DNA from: Aristaeella hokkaidonensis
GTDB lineage: Bacteria > Bacillota > Clostridia > Christensenellales > Aristaeellaceae
Reading direction: 5' to 3'
NCBI RefSeq assembly: GCF_018128945.1
Contig: NZ_CP068393.1
Location: forward strand, 2,914,001 to 2,978,000
DNA: 64,000 nucleotides
Below the pieces are notes generated by a model, which saw only the letters and a program-made list of their open reading frames with translations, had not been told where the DNA came from and did not search any database. Shown in pieces: positions 33,711-42,740 of this stretch; positions within the stretch are counted from its first letter, which is position 1; each line of letters begins with the position of its first letter. A program made the position numbers and the translations under genes.

Positions 33711-33743
33711 GCATATCACGACTGATCAGTCGTGATATGCTTT
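33708..33743 (-). terminator. 36-bp perfect palindrome at the end of the TSCPD gene
   Basis: Perfect inverted repeat centred on TGATCA; the last codons and stop of the minus-strand gene (33726-33728) lie inside. It is followed on that strand by TTTCACTTTA, so it may terminate. Confidence 0.75.
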
Positions 33744-33965
33744 AATCGCCTGTGCGAGCTGATCAGGACAGGAAGTACCGCCGCGGCACTGAATGCCCTC
33801 GAGCGTAGCGGCAACTTCTTCAGCGGGACGGCCGAGAGCCAGCTTCGCCACACCCTGGGTGTTGCCCTTGCAGCCGTCGTTAATCCGGCAGAAGGTGATG
33901 ATGCCGTCCTGGATTTCCAGGTCAATGGAAGTGGAGCAGGTTCCTCTGCATTTATAGTTGAACAT
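33726..33965 (-). CDS. Small four-cysteine TSCPD-domain protein
   Basis: 79 residues from the ATG at 33965 behind GGAGGTT. Cysteines lie in YKCRGTCSTSI, GCKGN, QCRGGTSCPDQL; the TSCPD motif is intact. This matches the small TIGR03905-type family related to the C-terminal domain of vitamin B12-dependent ribonucleotide reductase. Function is unknown; a metal or cluster role is likely from the cysteines. It is the last gene of the tuf strand block. Confidence 0.85.
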   Translation of the reverse strand: MFNYKCRGTCSTSIDLEIQDGIITFCRINDGCKGNTQGVAKLALGRPAEEVAATLEGIQCRGGTSCPDQLAQAIKAYHD

Positions 33966-33990
33966 GATAACCTCCATAAACAGACAGAAA

Positions 33991-34017
33991 GGAACGCTCC
34001 CGCATCGGGAGCGTTCC
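33991..34017 (-). terminator. Terminator after tuf
   Basis: GGAACGCTCCCG pairs with CGGGAGCGTTCC around CAT; minus-strand tail TTTCTGTC is weakly T-rich. Confidence 0.75.
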
Positions 34018-34032
34018 GTTTAAGCGTTGAAA

Positions 34033-35247
34033 TTACTCAATGACCTTGGCCACAACGCCGGAACCAACAGTACGGCCGCCTTCACGGATAGCGAAGCGCA
34101 GTCCCTGCTCCATAGCGATGGGGGTGATCAGGGTGATTTCCATGTCGATGTTATCGCCGGGCATCACCATTTCCACGCCGTCGGGCAGCTTGATGTTGCC
34201 GGTAACGTCAGTCGTCCGGAAGTAGAACTGGGGACGATAGCCGTTGAAGAAGGGGGTATGACGGCCGCCTTCTTCCTTGGTCAGCACGTACACCTGGCCG
34301 ATGCAGTGGGTGTGGGGATGAATGCTGCCGGGCTTAGCCAGAACCTGGCCGCGCTCGACTTCGTTCCTCTGGATACCACGCAGCAGGGCGCCGATGTTGT
34401 CGCCGGCTTCCGCCTGGTCCAGCAGCTTGTGGAACATTTCAACACCGGTAACAACCGTGTTGCGGGGCTTGTCCATCAGGCCGACGATTTCGACCGGATC
34501 GGACACCTTAACGGTACCACGCTCAACACGGCCGGTAGCCACGGTGCCGCGGCCGGAGATGGAGAACACGTCTTCGACGGGCATCAGGAAGGGCTGGTCG
34601 GTTGCACGTTCGGGTTCGGGGATATAGCTGTCGACGGCGTCCATCAGTTCCCAGATGCACTTGCACTCGGGAGCGTTGTCAACGTCGGTGCCGCCAGCCT
34701 GCAGGTACTCAAGAACCTTCAGAGCGGATCCCTTGATGATCGGGATGTCGTCGCCGGGGAAGTCGTAGCTGCTCAGCAGCTCACGGATTTCCATTTCAAC
34801 CAGCTCCAGCAGCTCTTCATCATCCATCATGTCGGTCTTGTTCATGAACACGACGATGTAGGGCACGCCAACCTGACGGGCGAGCAGGATGTGCTCACGG
34901 GTCTGGGGCATCGGGCCATCGGGAGCAGAAACCACCAGGATAGCACCGTCCATCTGGGCAGCACCGGTGATCATGTTCTTAACATAGTCAGCGTGGCCGG
35001 GGCAGTCCACGTGAGCATAGTGACGCTTTGCGGTCTCATACTCAACGTGAGCGGTATTGATGGTGATTCCACGTGCTTTTTCTTCGGGAGCCTTGTCGAT
35101 TTCGTCATAGCGCATAGCCTGCGCTTCGCCCTTGATCGCCAGCGTCATGGTGATCGCAGCGGTCAGGGTGGTCTTGCCATGGTCAACGTGACCGATGGTA
35201 CCGATGTTTACATGGGGCTTTGTCCGTTCATAACGTCCTTTTGCCAT
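34033..35247 (-). CDS. tuf: Translation elongation factor Tu
   Basis: 404 residues. GTPase motifs are G1 [10 protein letters not shown] (residues 18-27), the switch [11 protein letters not shown]3 DCPGHADY, G4 NKTD and G5 SAL-like GSALK. Domains 2 and 3 follow with the conserved VGVEMF-like and GMVMPGDN segments. It delivers aminoacyl-tRNA to the ribosome. A strong TAAGGAGGAGA site precedes the ATG. Unusually for tuf it is not next to fusA or rpsJ; instead a tRNA-Gly gene lies upstream and shares its promoter. Confidence 0.98.
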   Translation of the reverse strand: MAKGRYERTKPHVNIGTIGHVDHGKTTLTAAITMTLAIKGEAQAMRYDEIDKAPEEKARGITINTAHVEYETAKRHYAHVDCPGHADYVKNMITGAAQMDGAILVVSAPDGPMPQTREHILLARQVGVPYIVVFMNKTDMMDDEELLELVEMEIRELLSSYDFPGDDIPIIKGSALKVLEYLQAGGTDVDNAPECKCIWELMDAVDSYIPEPERATDQPFLMPVEDVFSISGRGTVATGRVERGTVKVSDPVEIVGLMDKPRNTVVTGVEMFHKLLDQAEAGDNIGALLRGIQRNEVERGQVLAKPGSIHPHTHCIGQVYVLTKEEGGRHTPFFNGYRPQFYFRTTDVTGNIKLPDGVEMVMPGDNIDMEITLITPIAMEQGLRFAIREGGRTVGSGVVAKVIE

Positions 35248-35324
35248 TTGGGGTCTCCTCCTTAAAGTTATCGTCGCTCAAAAGCGAGCCAATAATTGCT
35301 TCCGAGTCATTGATGCGGTCTGGA

Positions 35325-35395
35325 GCGGGCGATGGGAATCGAACCCACGTGACCAGCTTGGGAAGCTGGAGCTCTGCCATTGAGCTACGCCCGCA
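35325..35395 (-). tRNA. tRNA-Gly (CCC anticodon)
   Basis: 71 nt cloverleaf with acceptor GCGGGCG/CGCCCGC, D arm AGCTC..GAGCT, anticodon stem CCAGC/GCTGG with loop TTCCCAA, and T arm GTGGGTTCGATTCCCAT. No CCA is encoded. It is co-oriented with tuf and probably processed from the same transcript. Confidence 0.95.
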
Positions 35396-35435
35396 TGCTC
35401 CGCATCAAGCCCTTGAAGACTTGCGAACAAACTGT

Positions 35436-35464
35436 ATTTTATCCGGTTTTCCCTTGCGTGTCAA
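35436..35464 (-). promoter_or_regulatory. Promoter of the tRNA-Gly/tuf transcript
   Basis: On the minus strand TTGACA (35459-35464), 17-bp spacer, TAAAAT (35436-35441). The -35 overlaps the stop codon of the AraC regulator gene. Confidence 0.85.
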
Positions 35465-36390
35465 CCCTTTGAGGGATGATTGGAAGGCGTTGCACGGGAA
35501 AAGGGGATCAGGGGTGAATGCCCCTGTATTTTCATCATGGAGCGGTACTGACCGGGGGTTGTACCGGTCATCCGGCGGAACTCCTTGACCATGTGACTGC
35601 AGTCGGTGTAGCCGGTCCGGTCACTGATGGAGGCCAGGTCCAGATCGGAATAGACGAGGTACAGTTCCACTGCCTCATTACGGAGCTGCTGGATGAACTG
35701 CTTACAGCTCAGACCGTAGAACTCGCGGAAACGCTTGGCAAACCAGGGATAGCTGAGGTTGCACTGAGCGGCCAGGTCCTCCACCTTCAGCGGTTCGGAG
35801 ATGTGCTGCTCAATATAGGCGGGAATATCCAGGATGGGATCCTGGGGCTGAGGCTGGTAGTCCGGCATGGTTTCGCGTTTGCCCAGCCAGAAACGGGAAA
35901 GGCCGGTGATCAGCAGGTAGATGAGCGCACGGACCTGGAGATCCCAGGCGAATTGCCGGTTATCACATTCCACTACGCATTCCCGGACGATGTTGTCCAG
36001 ATGCCAGGTCTGTACATCCTGGGCATTCATGTAAGCGGAGAGATGGGCATGTGATACGTCCAGGGAGAAGGAACGCAGGTCAGAAAGATAGGATGGAATC
36101 TCCCGCAGGCGGGTTGCGCTGAACTTGACCACATCAAAGACAACGGGATTGCCGTCCGCAGATTCGACAGAGTGGCGGACCAGCGGTGAGATATAGATCA
36201 GTTCACCCGGTTTCAGGATGTAGGTATAGCCTCCGCGGACAACCCGGCATACGCCGCTGCGCATCAGCATGACTTCGCTGAAATAGTGGCTGTGCGGCTC
36301 AACGGGGAAAAAGCTGCTGTGGGCAGGGGTATCCATTTGGTAGCACGCAAAGGCCTGGCAGAGGGAAGAATCCCGGATCAGTTCGCTCAA
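35461..36390 (-). CDS. AraC-family transcriptional regulator with cupin sensor domain
   Basis: 309 residues. The N-terminal cupin domain (about 20-120, with EPHSHYFSEVMLMRSG and LKPGELIYISP) probably binds a sugar or other ligand. The C-terminal double helix-turn-helix (about 200-300) includes LAAQCNLSYPWFAKRFREFYG and the signature GYTDCSHMVKEFRRMTGTTPGQYR. No sugar operon is adjacent, so the target is unknown. It lies just downstream of queA on the same strand, and its stop overlaps the tuf promoter. Confidence 0.9.
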   Translation of the reverse strand: MSELIRDSSLCQAFACYQMDTPAHSSFFPVEPHSHYFSEVMLMRSGVCRVVRGGYTYILKPGELIYISPLVRHSVESADGNPVVFDVVKFSATRLREIPSYLSDLRSFSLDVSHAHLSAYMNAQDVQTWHLDNIVRECVVECDNRQFAWDLQVRALIYLLITGLSRFWLGKRETMPDYQPQPQDPILDIPAYIEQHISEPLKVEDLAAQCNLSYPWFAKRFREFYGLSCKQFIQQLRNEAVELYLVYSDLDLASISDRTGYTDCSHMVKEFRRMTGTTPGQYRSMMKIQGHSPLIPFSRATPSNHPSKG

Positions 36391-36409
36391 GGGAGGGTAC
36401 CTCCTTGTA

Positions 36410-37438
36410 TTATTCGATAAACATCGCGTCGCCGAAGGAGAAGAAACGGTATCGCTCCTGAACGGCTTCGCGGTAAACGCTCAATGCTTCATCCCGGCCG
36501 GTCAGGGCGCTGACAAGCATGAGCAGGGTGCTCTGGGGAAGATGAAAGTTGGTAATCAGGGCATCCACTGCCTTGATTTTGACACCGGGGTAAATGAAGA
36601 TGGCCGTATCCCGGGCACCGGCATGGATGATTCCGTCCTCGGTGGCCATGGTTTCCAGGGTACGCACGGAGGTGGTGCCGACACAGACGATCCTGCCGCC
36701 GGACTGACGGATGCGGTTCAGCGTTTCGGCCGCTTCTTCCGTTACCTGGCAGAACTCACTGTGCATGACGTGCTCTTCCGCATTCTCCACCTTCACGGGG
36801 CGGAAGGTGCCAAGACCTACATGGAGCAGGACGGGAACGACTGTGATCCCTTTGGCCTTGATCCGCTCCAGCAGCTCCGGCGTAAAGTGGAGACCGGCGG
36901 TAGGAGCGGCGGCGGAACCTTCCTGTTTTGCGTAAACGGTCTGGTACCGGGTTGCGTCCTGCAGCTTTTCGTGAATGTAGGGCGGCAGGGGCATCTCTCC
37001 CAGCCGGTCCAGCACTTCCTCAAAGACACCGTCACAGTGGAAACGGACAATCCGGCCGCCGATATCCTCCACGTTGTCCAGCACCTCGCAGCGGAGAAGG
37101 CCGTCGCCGAAGGAACAGATGGTCCCGGGACGAAGCCTGCGGCCGGGGCGGACGAGGGCTTCCCAGTCTGTGGCGTTGTGCCGGCGCAGGAGGAGAACCT
37201 CCACCGGAACACCGGTGTCTTCCTTCACACCGAGCAGACGCGCGGGGATCACCTTGGTCTCATTAATGACCAGGGCATCTCCCGGGTTGAGATAATCAAT
37301 AATATCGTAGAAGTGCTTATGCTCAATCTGTCCGTTTTTCCGGTGGTATACCAGGAGACGGCTGTGATCCCGCGGTTCCACGGGGGTCTGGGCAATCAGC
37401 TCTTCGGGAAGGTCGTAGTTGAAGTCGGAAGTTTTCAT
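36410..37438 (-). CDS. queA: tRNA preQ1(34) S-adenosylmethionine ribosyltransferase-isomerase
   Basis: 342 residues. N-terminal [24 protein letters not shown], the PLPPYIHE segment, [10 protein letters not shown] and the C-terminal [15 protein letters not shown] are all QueA signatures. It transfers the ribosyl part of SAM to preQ1 in tRNA to form epoxyqueuosine. It follows ruvB by five bases, so ruvC-ruvA-ruvB-queA behave as one operon, an arrangement common in Firmicutes. Confidence 0.96.
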   Translation of the reverse strand: MKTSDFNYDLPEELIAQTPVEPRDHSRLLVYHRKNGQIEHKHFYDIIDYLNPGDALVINETKVIPARLLGVKEDTGVPVEVLLLRRHNATDWEALVRPGRRLRPGTICSFGDGLLRCEVLDNVEDIGGRIVRFHCDGVFEEVLDRLGEMPLPPYIHEKLQDATRYQTVYAKQEGSAAAPTAGLHFTPELLERIKAKGITVVPVLLHVGLGTFRPVKVENAEEHVMHSEFCQVTEEAAETLNRIRQSGGRIVCVGTTSVRTLETMATEDGIIHAGARDTAIFIYPGVKIKAVDALITNFHLPQSTLLMLVSALTGRDEALSVYREAVQERYRFFSFGDAMFIE

Positions 37439-37443
37439 TAGGG

Positions 37444-38475
37444 TCAGATCTCCATCCTGATTTGGGCTTCTGCGGAGGCAGGCATGTTCTTTTTCATATG
37501 GTTCCAGGCGGCGGGGGTGCAGACCCGTCCGCGGGGAGTCCGCATGAGGAAGCCCAGCTGCATCAGATAAGGCTCATATACGTCCTCAATGGTGACGGCG
37601 TCCTCGCCGGTGGTGGCCGCCAGGGTATCCAGGCCGACCGGGCCGCCGGCAAACTTGTCCATCATGCAGGAAAGAATGTTCCGATCCACCTTGTCCAGGC
37701 CAAGTTCATCCACGTCCAGCAGGGCCAGGGCTTCCCGGGCGATATCCCGGCTGATATGGCCGCCGGCCTTCACTTCGGCATAGTCCCGGACGCGCTTGAG
37801 CATACGGTTGGCGATACGGGGCGTACCGCGGCTGCGGCGGGCGATCTCCAGCAGGCCTTCCGGATCCGCGTCCACACCGAGGATGCCGGCGCTGCGTTCC
37901 ACGATCTGCCGGAGCTCTTCAGGCGTATACATTTCCAGGCGGAACAGCATACCGAAACGGTCCCGCAGGGGGGCGGAAAGCTGTCCGGCGCGGGTGGTGG
38001 CACCGACCAGGGTGAACTTCGGCAGGTCCACACGGATGCTCCGGGCGGTGGGACCCTTACCGATCATGATATCGATGGCGTAGTCTTCCATAGCGGGATA
38101 AAGCACTTCTTCCACCTGACGGGAGAGGCGGTGGATTTCATCAATGAAGAGCACGTCGCCTGCGTTCAGGTTGCTGAGGATGGAAGCCAGGTCACCGGGC
38201 CGCTCAATGGCCGGGCCGCTGGTGACACGGATGTTCTGTCCCATTTCTGCCGCAACGATGCAGGCGAGGGTGGTTTTGCCCAGGCCGGGAGGGCCGTAAA
38301 GCAACATATGGTCCAGCGCGTCATGACGGGAGAGGGCTGCCTGGATATAGATATCCAGACTGCTCTTAACTGCCTGCTGGCCAACATAGTCCTTCAGTGT
38401 ATGGGGACGGAGGGTCTGCTCTACAGAGCTGTCCTCCGCCATATAGGACCCGGTCATCAATCTGTCGTCCATCAT
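37444..38475 (-). CDS. ruvB: Holliday junction branch-migration helicase RuvB
   Basis: 343 residues. N-terminal [13 protein letters not shown], Walker [12 protein letters not shown] (about 61-71), Walker B FIDEIHRL, sensor region GATTRAG and C-terminal winged helix with GLDTLA and a final RTPRGR. RuvB hexamers drive branch migration on RuvA-bound junctions. It is 51 bp after ruvA. Confidence 0.97.
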   Translation of the reverse strand: MMDDRLMTGSYMAEDSSVEQTLRPHTLKDYVGQQAVKSSLDIYIQAALSRHDALDHMLLYGPPGLGKTTLACIVAAEMGQNIRVTSGPAIERPGDLASILSNLNAGDVLFIDEIHRLSRQVEEVLYPAMEDYAIDIMIGKGPTARSIRVDLPKFTLVGATTRAGQLSAPLRDRFGMLFRLEMYTPEELRQIVERSAGILGVDADPEGLLEIARRSRGTPRIANRMLKRVRDYAEVKAGGHISRDIAREALALLDVDELGLDKVDRNILSCMMDKFAGGPVGLDTLAATTGEDAVTIEDVYEPYLMQLGFLMRTPRGRVCTPAAWNHMKKNMPASAEAQIRMEI

Positions 38476-38526
38476 TTGCTGTAACTCCTGCCTTTGAGAT
38501 TCCTGTGCTTATAATCGTGCTTCGGA

Positions 38527-39135
38527 TCAGAATCCCGCCATAGCCCTGAGTGCAAGGCGGATCAGTTCTTCCGGCTTGTCGGTCTGGTCTTTGATCTGGG
38601 AAATGGCGTTCCGTGCTTCCGTGGAGGAATATCCCAGGGCAATCAACGCTTCGATCGCTTCGGTCACCGCATCGGAACTGAGAGAAGGCGCGGCGGCGCC
38701 CTGCGACGGAGCGGCCGCGGCGGAAACGTCCGCCTGGCTGATCTTGTCCTTCAGCTCCAGTGCGATCCGCTGGGCGGTTTTCTTTCCGATGCCCGGCGCG
38801 CGGGACAGGGCATTGACGTCCCCGAGCAGGATCGCGAGGTTCAGATCCCGCAGGGGCATGGCACCCAGGACACCCAGGGCGGTCTTGGGACCGATGCCCG
38901 AAACGGAGGTCAGCTGCAGGAACATCTCTTTCTCTTCCCGCGTGGCGAAGCCGAAGAGCTCCATCGCATCCTCCCGGACGGAAAGATAAGTGTAGCATCG
39001 CATTTTTTCCCCAACAGGCGGAGCCGCCTGCAGGGTGTTGTTGGAGCAGTTGAGCTGCCAGCCGACGCCGGAAGCCAGAAGGACGAGGCTGCCGTTCAGC
39101 TTTTCGCAGACTTCGCCTTCGATAAACGCGTACAT
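38527..39135 (-). CDS. ruvA: Holliday junction DNA-binding protein RuvA
   Basis: 202 residues from the ATG at 39135 (GGAGG upstream). It has an OB-fold N-terminus (MYAFIEGEVCEK), two helix-hairpin-helix motifs (SVSGIGPKTALGVLG and RAPGIGKKTAQRIALELK) and a C-terminal RuvB-contacting domain after an Ala/Ser-rich linker. It binds four-way junctions and recruits RuvB. Confidence 0.96.
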   Translation of the reverse strand: MYAFIEGEVCEKLNGSLVLLASGVGWQLNCSNNTLQAAPPVGEKMRCYTYLSVREDAMELFGFATREEKEMFLQLTSVSGIGPKTALGVLGAMPLRDLNLAILLGDVNALSRAPGIGKKTAQRIALELKDKISQADVSAAAAPSQGAAAPSLSSDAVTEAIEALIALGYSSTEARNAISQIKDQTDKPEELIRLALRAMAGF

Positions 39136-39194
39136 ATTGATTCCTCCATAACGTGATCGCAATAAACCAACGATGAAAAACCGGGATCCGTTCC

Positions 39195-39689
39195 CTATTT
39201 CATCAGGAACTGGGATTTGGCCACGCCGGCCTGGCAATGGGTGATGGCACAGGCGATGGCATCAGCGGCGTCATCCGGCTTCGGGATTTCATCCAGCTTC
39301 AGCAGGAGCTTGACCATCTGCTGGATCTGCTTCTTGTCGGCTTTGCCGTATCCGGTGATCGCCTGCTTGATCTGCATGGGGGTGTATTCGTAAAGGTTCT
39401 GGGTGTATTCAGCCGCAGCGATGATTGCCGCACCGCGGGCGGCGCCGACCATCAGGGCGGTGGTGACGTTCCGGGCGAAAAACAGCTCCTCAAATGCCAC
39501 GTCATCGGGGTGGTAGATGTTGAGCAGGTCCCGGACGCCAAGCTGCAGCGTGCGCAGGCGGTTCTGCATAGGGACGCCGGCTTTAGTCTCAATACAGCCG
39601 TAGTTGATCAGCTTCATACGGCTGCCTTCCGCCTCCACCACGCCCCAGCCCATCAGGGCATAGCCCGGATCGATGCCAAGAACGATCAA
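39195..39689 (-). CDS. ruvC: Holliday junction resolvase RuvC
   Basis: 164 residues with a TTG start (IVLGIDPGYALMGWG follows) behind AGAGGCGG. Catalytic acids are Asp7 in GIDPG, Glu in FEELFFARN and the aspartates in KPDDAADAIACAI. It cuts four-way junctions. First gene of the ruvCAB-queA operon. Confidence 0.96.
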   Translation of the reverse strand: MIVLGIDPGYALMGWGVVEAEGSRMKLINYGCIETKAGVPMQNRLRTLQLGVRDLLNIYHPDDVAFEELFFARNVTTALMVGAARGAAIIAAAEYTQNLYEYTPMQIKQAITGYGKADKKQIQQMVKLLLKLDEIPKPDDAADAIACAITHCQAGVAKSQFLMK

Positions 39690-39787
39690 AAAACCGCCTC
39701 TTTCCTATATAAATACAAAACCATGGTAAACGTTACCCCACGGAATGTCAAGGCGAACAAAAACGGTCTTTTTTCCGTACTGTTCTA

Positions 39788-39815
39788 TTGCGTAAACGGT
39801 TGTTTTGTGTACAAT
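39788..39815 (+). promoter_or_regulatory. Probable argH promoter
   Basis: TTGCGT (39788-39793), 16-bp spacer, TACAAT (39810-39815), 35 bases before the argH ATG. No obvious arginine operator was recognised. Confidence 0.6.
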
Positions 39816-39850
39816 GTTGATGTTATGTGAGACTGAAGGAGGCTTGTCGT

Positions 39851-41230
39851 ATGAAGCTTTGGGGAGGACGGTTCGAAAAGGCAACCGACGGACTGGTGGA
39901 TGATTTCCATTCCAGCATCTCTTTTGACAAGCGGCTTTTTGAGCAGGATATTACCGGTTCCATCGCCCACGCAACCATGCTGGGTGAGGAAGGCATCATC
40001 CCCGCGGCAGACGCGGAGAAGATCGTGGCCGGCCTGAAGGACATCCTGGAGGATGCCCGGGCCGGAAAGATCGAGTGGATGGTGGACGCCGAGGATATCC
40101 ATATGAATGTGGAAACCCTGCTGACACAGCGCATCGGCGACGCCGGAAAGCGCCTTCATACCGGCCGGAGCCGGAATGACCAGGTGGCACTGGATACCCG
40201 GATGTATGCCAAGGTGGCCTGCCGGGATACGGAGGCTATGCTGGAGGAACTGATCGACGCGCTGCTGACCATCGCCCAGGAAAACCTGCATACAATCATG
40301 CCCGGATATACCCATATGCAGAAGGCACAGCCCATCACGCTGGCTCATCATATGATGGCTTACGTCCAGATGTTCCTGCGGGACAGGAACCGTTTCAGCA
40401 ATGCCTACAAGGCAGCGGACGTCATGGTGCTTGGCTCCGGCGCGCTGGCCGGAACAACCTACCCCCTGAACCGGGAACGGGTGGCCGAACTGCTGGGTTT
40501 TGAAAAGATCTCCGAGAACAGCCTGGACGGCGTGGCCGACCGGGATTATATGCTGGATTACCTTTCCGCGGCGGCCATCTGCATGATGCACCTGAGCCGC
40601 TTCTGTGAGGAACTGATCCTTTGGAACACCAACGAGTTCCGCTTTGTGGAAATGGATGATGCTTTTGCCACCGGCTCCAGCATCATGCCCCAGAAGAAGA
40701 ATCCCGACGTGGCGGAGCTGATCCGCGGCAAGACCGGCCGGGTCTACGGACACCTGATGGGCCTGCTGACCGTGATGAAGGGCCTGCCGCTGGCCTACAA
40801 CAAGGATATGCAGGAAGACAAGGAAGCCTTCTTTGATACCCGGGATACGCTGGTGAAGGGCCTGACCGTTTTCACCGCGATGCTGAAGACCGTGACCTTC
40901 CGAAAGGATGTGATGGAACGCGGAGCATCCGGCGGATTCACCAACGCCACGGACTGCGCGGACTACCTGGTGAAGAAGGGCGTAGCCTTCCGCGACGCCC
41001 ACAAGGTGGTCGGTGAGCTGGTGGCTCACTGCCTGAACGAAAACAAGGCCCTGCTGGACCTGACCCTGGAGGAGCTGAAACAATTCCATCCGGCCTTTGA
41101 GCAGGACGTGTTTGATGATCTGAGCATGATCTCCTGTGTGGAGAAGCGGAAGATCCCCGGCGCTCCCGCTCCGGAAATGGTACAGCGGGCAATCAACGCC
41201 GCCAAGGCAGCACTGAAAAACGATCAATAA
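39851..41230 (+). CDS. argH: Argininosuccinate lyase
   Basis: 459 residues from the ATG at 39851 behind GGAGG. MKLWGGRF opens the protein; HTGRSRNDQV, THMQKAQP and the fumarase-superfamily signature GSSIMPQKKNPD (catalytic Ser loop) are intact. It splits argininosuccinate into arginine and fumarate. argG is not adjacent. The product, arginine, is the substrate of the decarboxylase in the polyamine operon at 58 kb, though the genes are 17 kb apart. Confidence 0.97.
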   Translation: MKLWGGRFEKATDGLVDDFHSSISFDKRLFEQDITGSIAHATMLGEEGIIPAADAEKIVAGLKDILEDARAGKIEWMVDAEDIHMNVETLLTQRIGDAGKRLHTGRSRNDQVALDTRMYAKVACRDTEAMLEELIDALLTIAQENLHTIMPGYTHMQKAQPITLAHHMMAYVQMFLRDRNRFSNAYKAADVMVLGSGALAGTTYPLNRERVAELLGFEKISENSLDGVADRDYMLDYLSAAAICMMHLSRFCEELILWNTNEFRFVEMDDAFATGSSIMPQKKNPDVAELIRGKTGRVYGHLMGLLTVMKGLPLAYNKDMQEDKEAFFDTRDTLVKGLTVFTAMLKTVTFRKDVMERGASGGFTNATDCADYLVKKGVAFRDAHKVVGELVAHCLNENKALLDLTLEELKQFHPAFEQDVFDDLSMISCVEKRKIPGAPAPEMVQRAINAAKAALKNDQ

Positions 41231-41236
41231 GCAATT

Positions 41237-41270
41237 AAAAAACTGATTCCATTCAGGAATCAGTTTTTTA
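41237..41270. terminator. Shared terminator between argH and the HAD gene
   Basis: AACTGATTCC pairs with GGAATCAGTT around ATTCA, with A-run and T-run on the two sides. It overlaps the last codons of the minus-strand HAD gene. Confidence 0.9.
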
Positions 41271-42078
41271 CAAGCAGCATAATGGCTTCTGTACAGCCGC
41301 TGTGGTCCTGATCGGAAACGATCCGGTCCGCGGCAGTTTTGACATAATCCGGTGCGTTGCCCATGGCGATTCCGAGACCGGCAGTCCGGAGCATGGGGAT
41401 GTCGTTGTCCGCGTCTCCCACGGCAATACAGGCTTCCAGCGGAATATTCAGCAGCCCGCACAGGCGTTCAAGCCCGGAACCCTTGCTGACGCCGGCGGCG
41501 GAGCATTCCAGGGAGGAAATCTCGGAATAGACCAGTTCCAGCTCCGGGGTTTCCAGCTGTGCCCGGGTGCGGATCCGTTCCTCCACTTCCGCGTGATACA
41601 GGTTGATCTTCAGGAAAGGCTCGGTGCAGGATTCGGCAAAGGCATAAATATCCGGCACCAGCGTCATGGCTTTTTCATACATAGGCCGGTAGACGCCCAT
41701 GTTGTAATGCTCCAGCCGATCCATCTGGGAGGCCTGGATCACATCCCGGTCCGCCAGCACCAGCTGGGGCATGATATCCTTTGTGCGGGCAACGGACAGG
41801 ATTCGTTTTGTCTGTGCGTCAGGAATAGGCTGCAGGCCGAAGACCTTCCTTTCCCGGGTATCATACAGGCCTGCGCCGCTGCAGAAGATCGCGTACCGTA
41901 CTTCCGGAAGCAGGGCGATCTGATCGGCCAGTTCTGGTACAGCCCGTCCGGTATCAAAGACCACCGTCTTTCCGGCAGCACAGACCTTCCGGATGGCCTG
42001 AACGGCATCCTCCGGGAGCTCCTTCCGGCTGTTGAGCAGGGTCCCGTCCAGATCCAGGGCGATCAGCTGATACTCCAT
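41260..42078 (-). CDS. Cof-type HAD-superfamily hydrolase
   Basis: 272 residues. HAD motif I is LDLDGTLL (about 8-15), motif II a threonine in FDTGR, motif III a lysine region near GVSKGSGL and motif IV GDADNDIPML. The cap domain is of the Cof/IIB type. It probably dephosphorylates sugar phosphates or nucleotide cofactors. It converges on argH and shares its terminator. Confidence 0.92.
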   Translation of the reverse strand: MEYQLIALDLDGTLLNSRKELPEDAVQAIRKVCAAGKTVVFDTGRAVPELADQIALLPEVRYAIFCSGAGLYDTRERKVFGLQPIPDAQTKRILSVARTKDIMPQLVLADRDVIQASQMDRLEHYNMGVYRPMYEKAMTLVPDIYAFAESCTEPFLKINLYHAEVEERIRTRAQLETPELELVYSEISSLECSAAGVSKGSGLERLCGLLNIPLEACIAVGDADNDIPMLRTAGLGIAMGNAPDYVKTAADRIVSDQDHSGCTEAIMLLVKN

Positions 42079-42159
42079 GCGCGGCCTTCCTTTCTATCAT
42101 AGTGCCGGAGCAGTTTACCACACACTTTCACGGATGTCCATGGGCGGTGAAAAAAAGGC

Positions 42160-42188
42160 TGGACAAACGAAAGTCCCTTTGATATAAT
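42160..42188 (+). promoter_or_regulatory. Promoter of the tRNA-Thr/tRNA-Pro transcript
   Basis: TGGACA (42160-42165), 17-bp spacer, TATAAT (42183-42188), 16 bases before tRNA-Thr. Confidence 0.85.
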
Positions 42189-42204
42189 AGCCGTTGCTGA
42201 TCGT

Positions 42205-42277
42205 GCCGATGTGGCTCAGTTGGTAGAGCAGCCGATTCGTAATCAGCAGGTCAGGGGTTCGAGTCCCCTCATCGGCT
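42205..42277 (+). tRNA. tRNA-Thr (CGT anticodon)
   Basis: 73 nt. Acceptor GCCGATG/CATCGGC, D arm GCTC/GAGC, anticodon loop TTCGTAA, T arm AGGGGTTCGAGTCCCCT. The anticodon stem GCCGA/TCAGC has one C.A mismatch at its third pair (29:41), where GCTGA would pair fully. CCA is not encoded. Confidence 0.93.
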
Positions 42278-42287
42278 CAGTTTATAT

Positions 42288-42361
42288 CGAGGTGTAGCGC
42301 AGTTTGGTAGCGCGTTTGGTTCGGGACCAAAAGGCCGCGGGTTCGAATCCCGCCACTTCGA
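42288..42361 (+). tRNA. tRNA-Pro (CGG anticodon)
   Basis: 74 nt. Acceptor CGAGGTG/CACTTCG, anticodon stem TTTGG/CCAAA with loop TTCGGGA, T arm CGCGGGTTCGAATCCCGC. CCA is not encoded. Its 3' end is duplicated downstream, marking it as an integration target. Confidence 0.95.
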
Positions 42362-42402
42362 CAGCAAAAAAGGCACCCCAAATGGGGTGCCTTTTTTTGC
42401 TG
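42362..42402 (+). terminator. Terminator after tRNA-Pro
   Basis: GGCACCCC pairs with GGGGTGCC around AAAT, extended by A-run/T-run pairing; typical tRNA operon terminator. Confidence 0.9.
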
Positions 42403-42450
42403 TTTCCGAAGCGGCAGGGATTCGGACCACGCAGCCTGTAAGGCTGTGGG

Positions 42451-42535
42451 GAAAGCCGCCGAGGACTGCCAGTGGCAGAAATTTCGTCGGCGGCTTTCTC
42501 AACCGAAACGAGCGATCTGTCCGGTGGACAGTCGC
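42451..42535. repeat. Two inverted repeats in the tRNA-Pro scar
   Basis: GAAAGCCGCCGA (42451-42462) pairs with TCGGCGGCTTTC (42487-42498) with an inner CTGCC/GGCAG stem, and GCGA-CTGTCC pairs with GGACAG-TCGC at 42512-42535. No gene is seen between the tRNA and the integrase remnant. Confidence 0.75.
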
Positions 42536-42627
42536 GACGATTGAGGTTGCGGCGCGAAGCGGAATCCCGCCACGAGACCAGTAACTATATCCGTTGCGGC
42601 GCAAAACGAAATCCCGCCACTTCGACT

Positions 42628-42663
42628 CCCGGAAGCGTTGATTTTCCTACGCTTCCGGGTTTT
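42628..42663 (+). terminator. Terminator after the second att-like copy
   Basis: CCCGGAAGCG pairs with CGCTTCCGGG, then TTTTC and T-rich sequence. It is the kind of terminator that may have belonged to the original tRNA locus before insertion. Confidence 0.75.
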
Positions 42664-42740
42664 CTTTTTTTTGCTGGTTTTCGGTTTTTTTCCGGGTTGC
42701 AACCTGCAGGGTTGCAGCGAGTCGCCAAGGCACTATCAAC

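Larger units (their letters stand above)
42346..42626 (+). repeat. tRNA-Pro 3'-end repeats (att-like copies)
   Basis: AATCCCGCCACTTCGAC, the last 16 bases of tRNA-Pro plus one, occurs at 42346-42362 and again at 42610-42626. A shorter copy AATCCCGCCAC is at 42563-42573. The two downstream copies sit in 46-bp direct repeats that begin GTTGCGGCGC. They look like attachment-site scars. Confidence 0.8.

Noticed and set aside
42269..42604. Minus-strand frame of 111 codons across tRNA-Pro
   Set aside because: It reads through the tRNA and produces the common artefact of tRNA-derived peptides (DSNPRPFGPEPN); no gene is likely.
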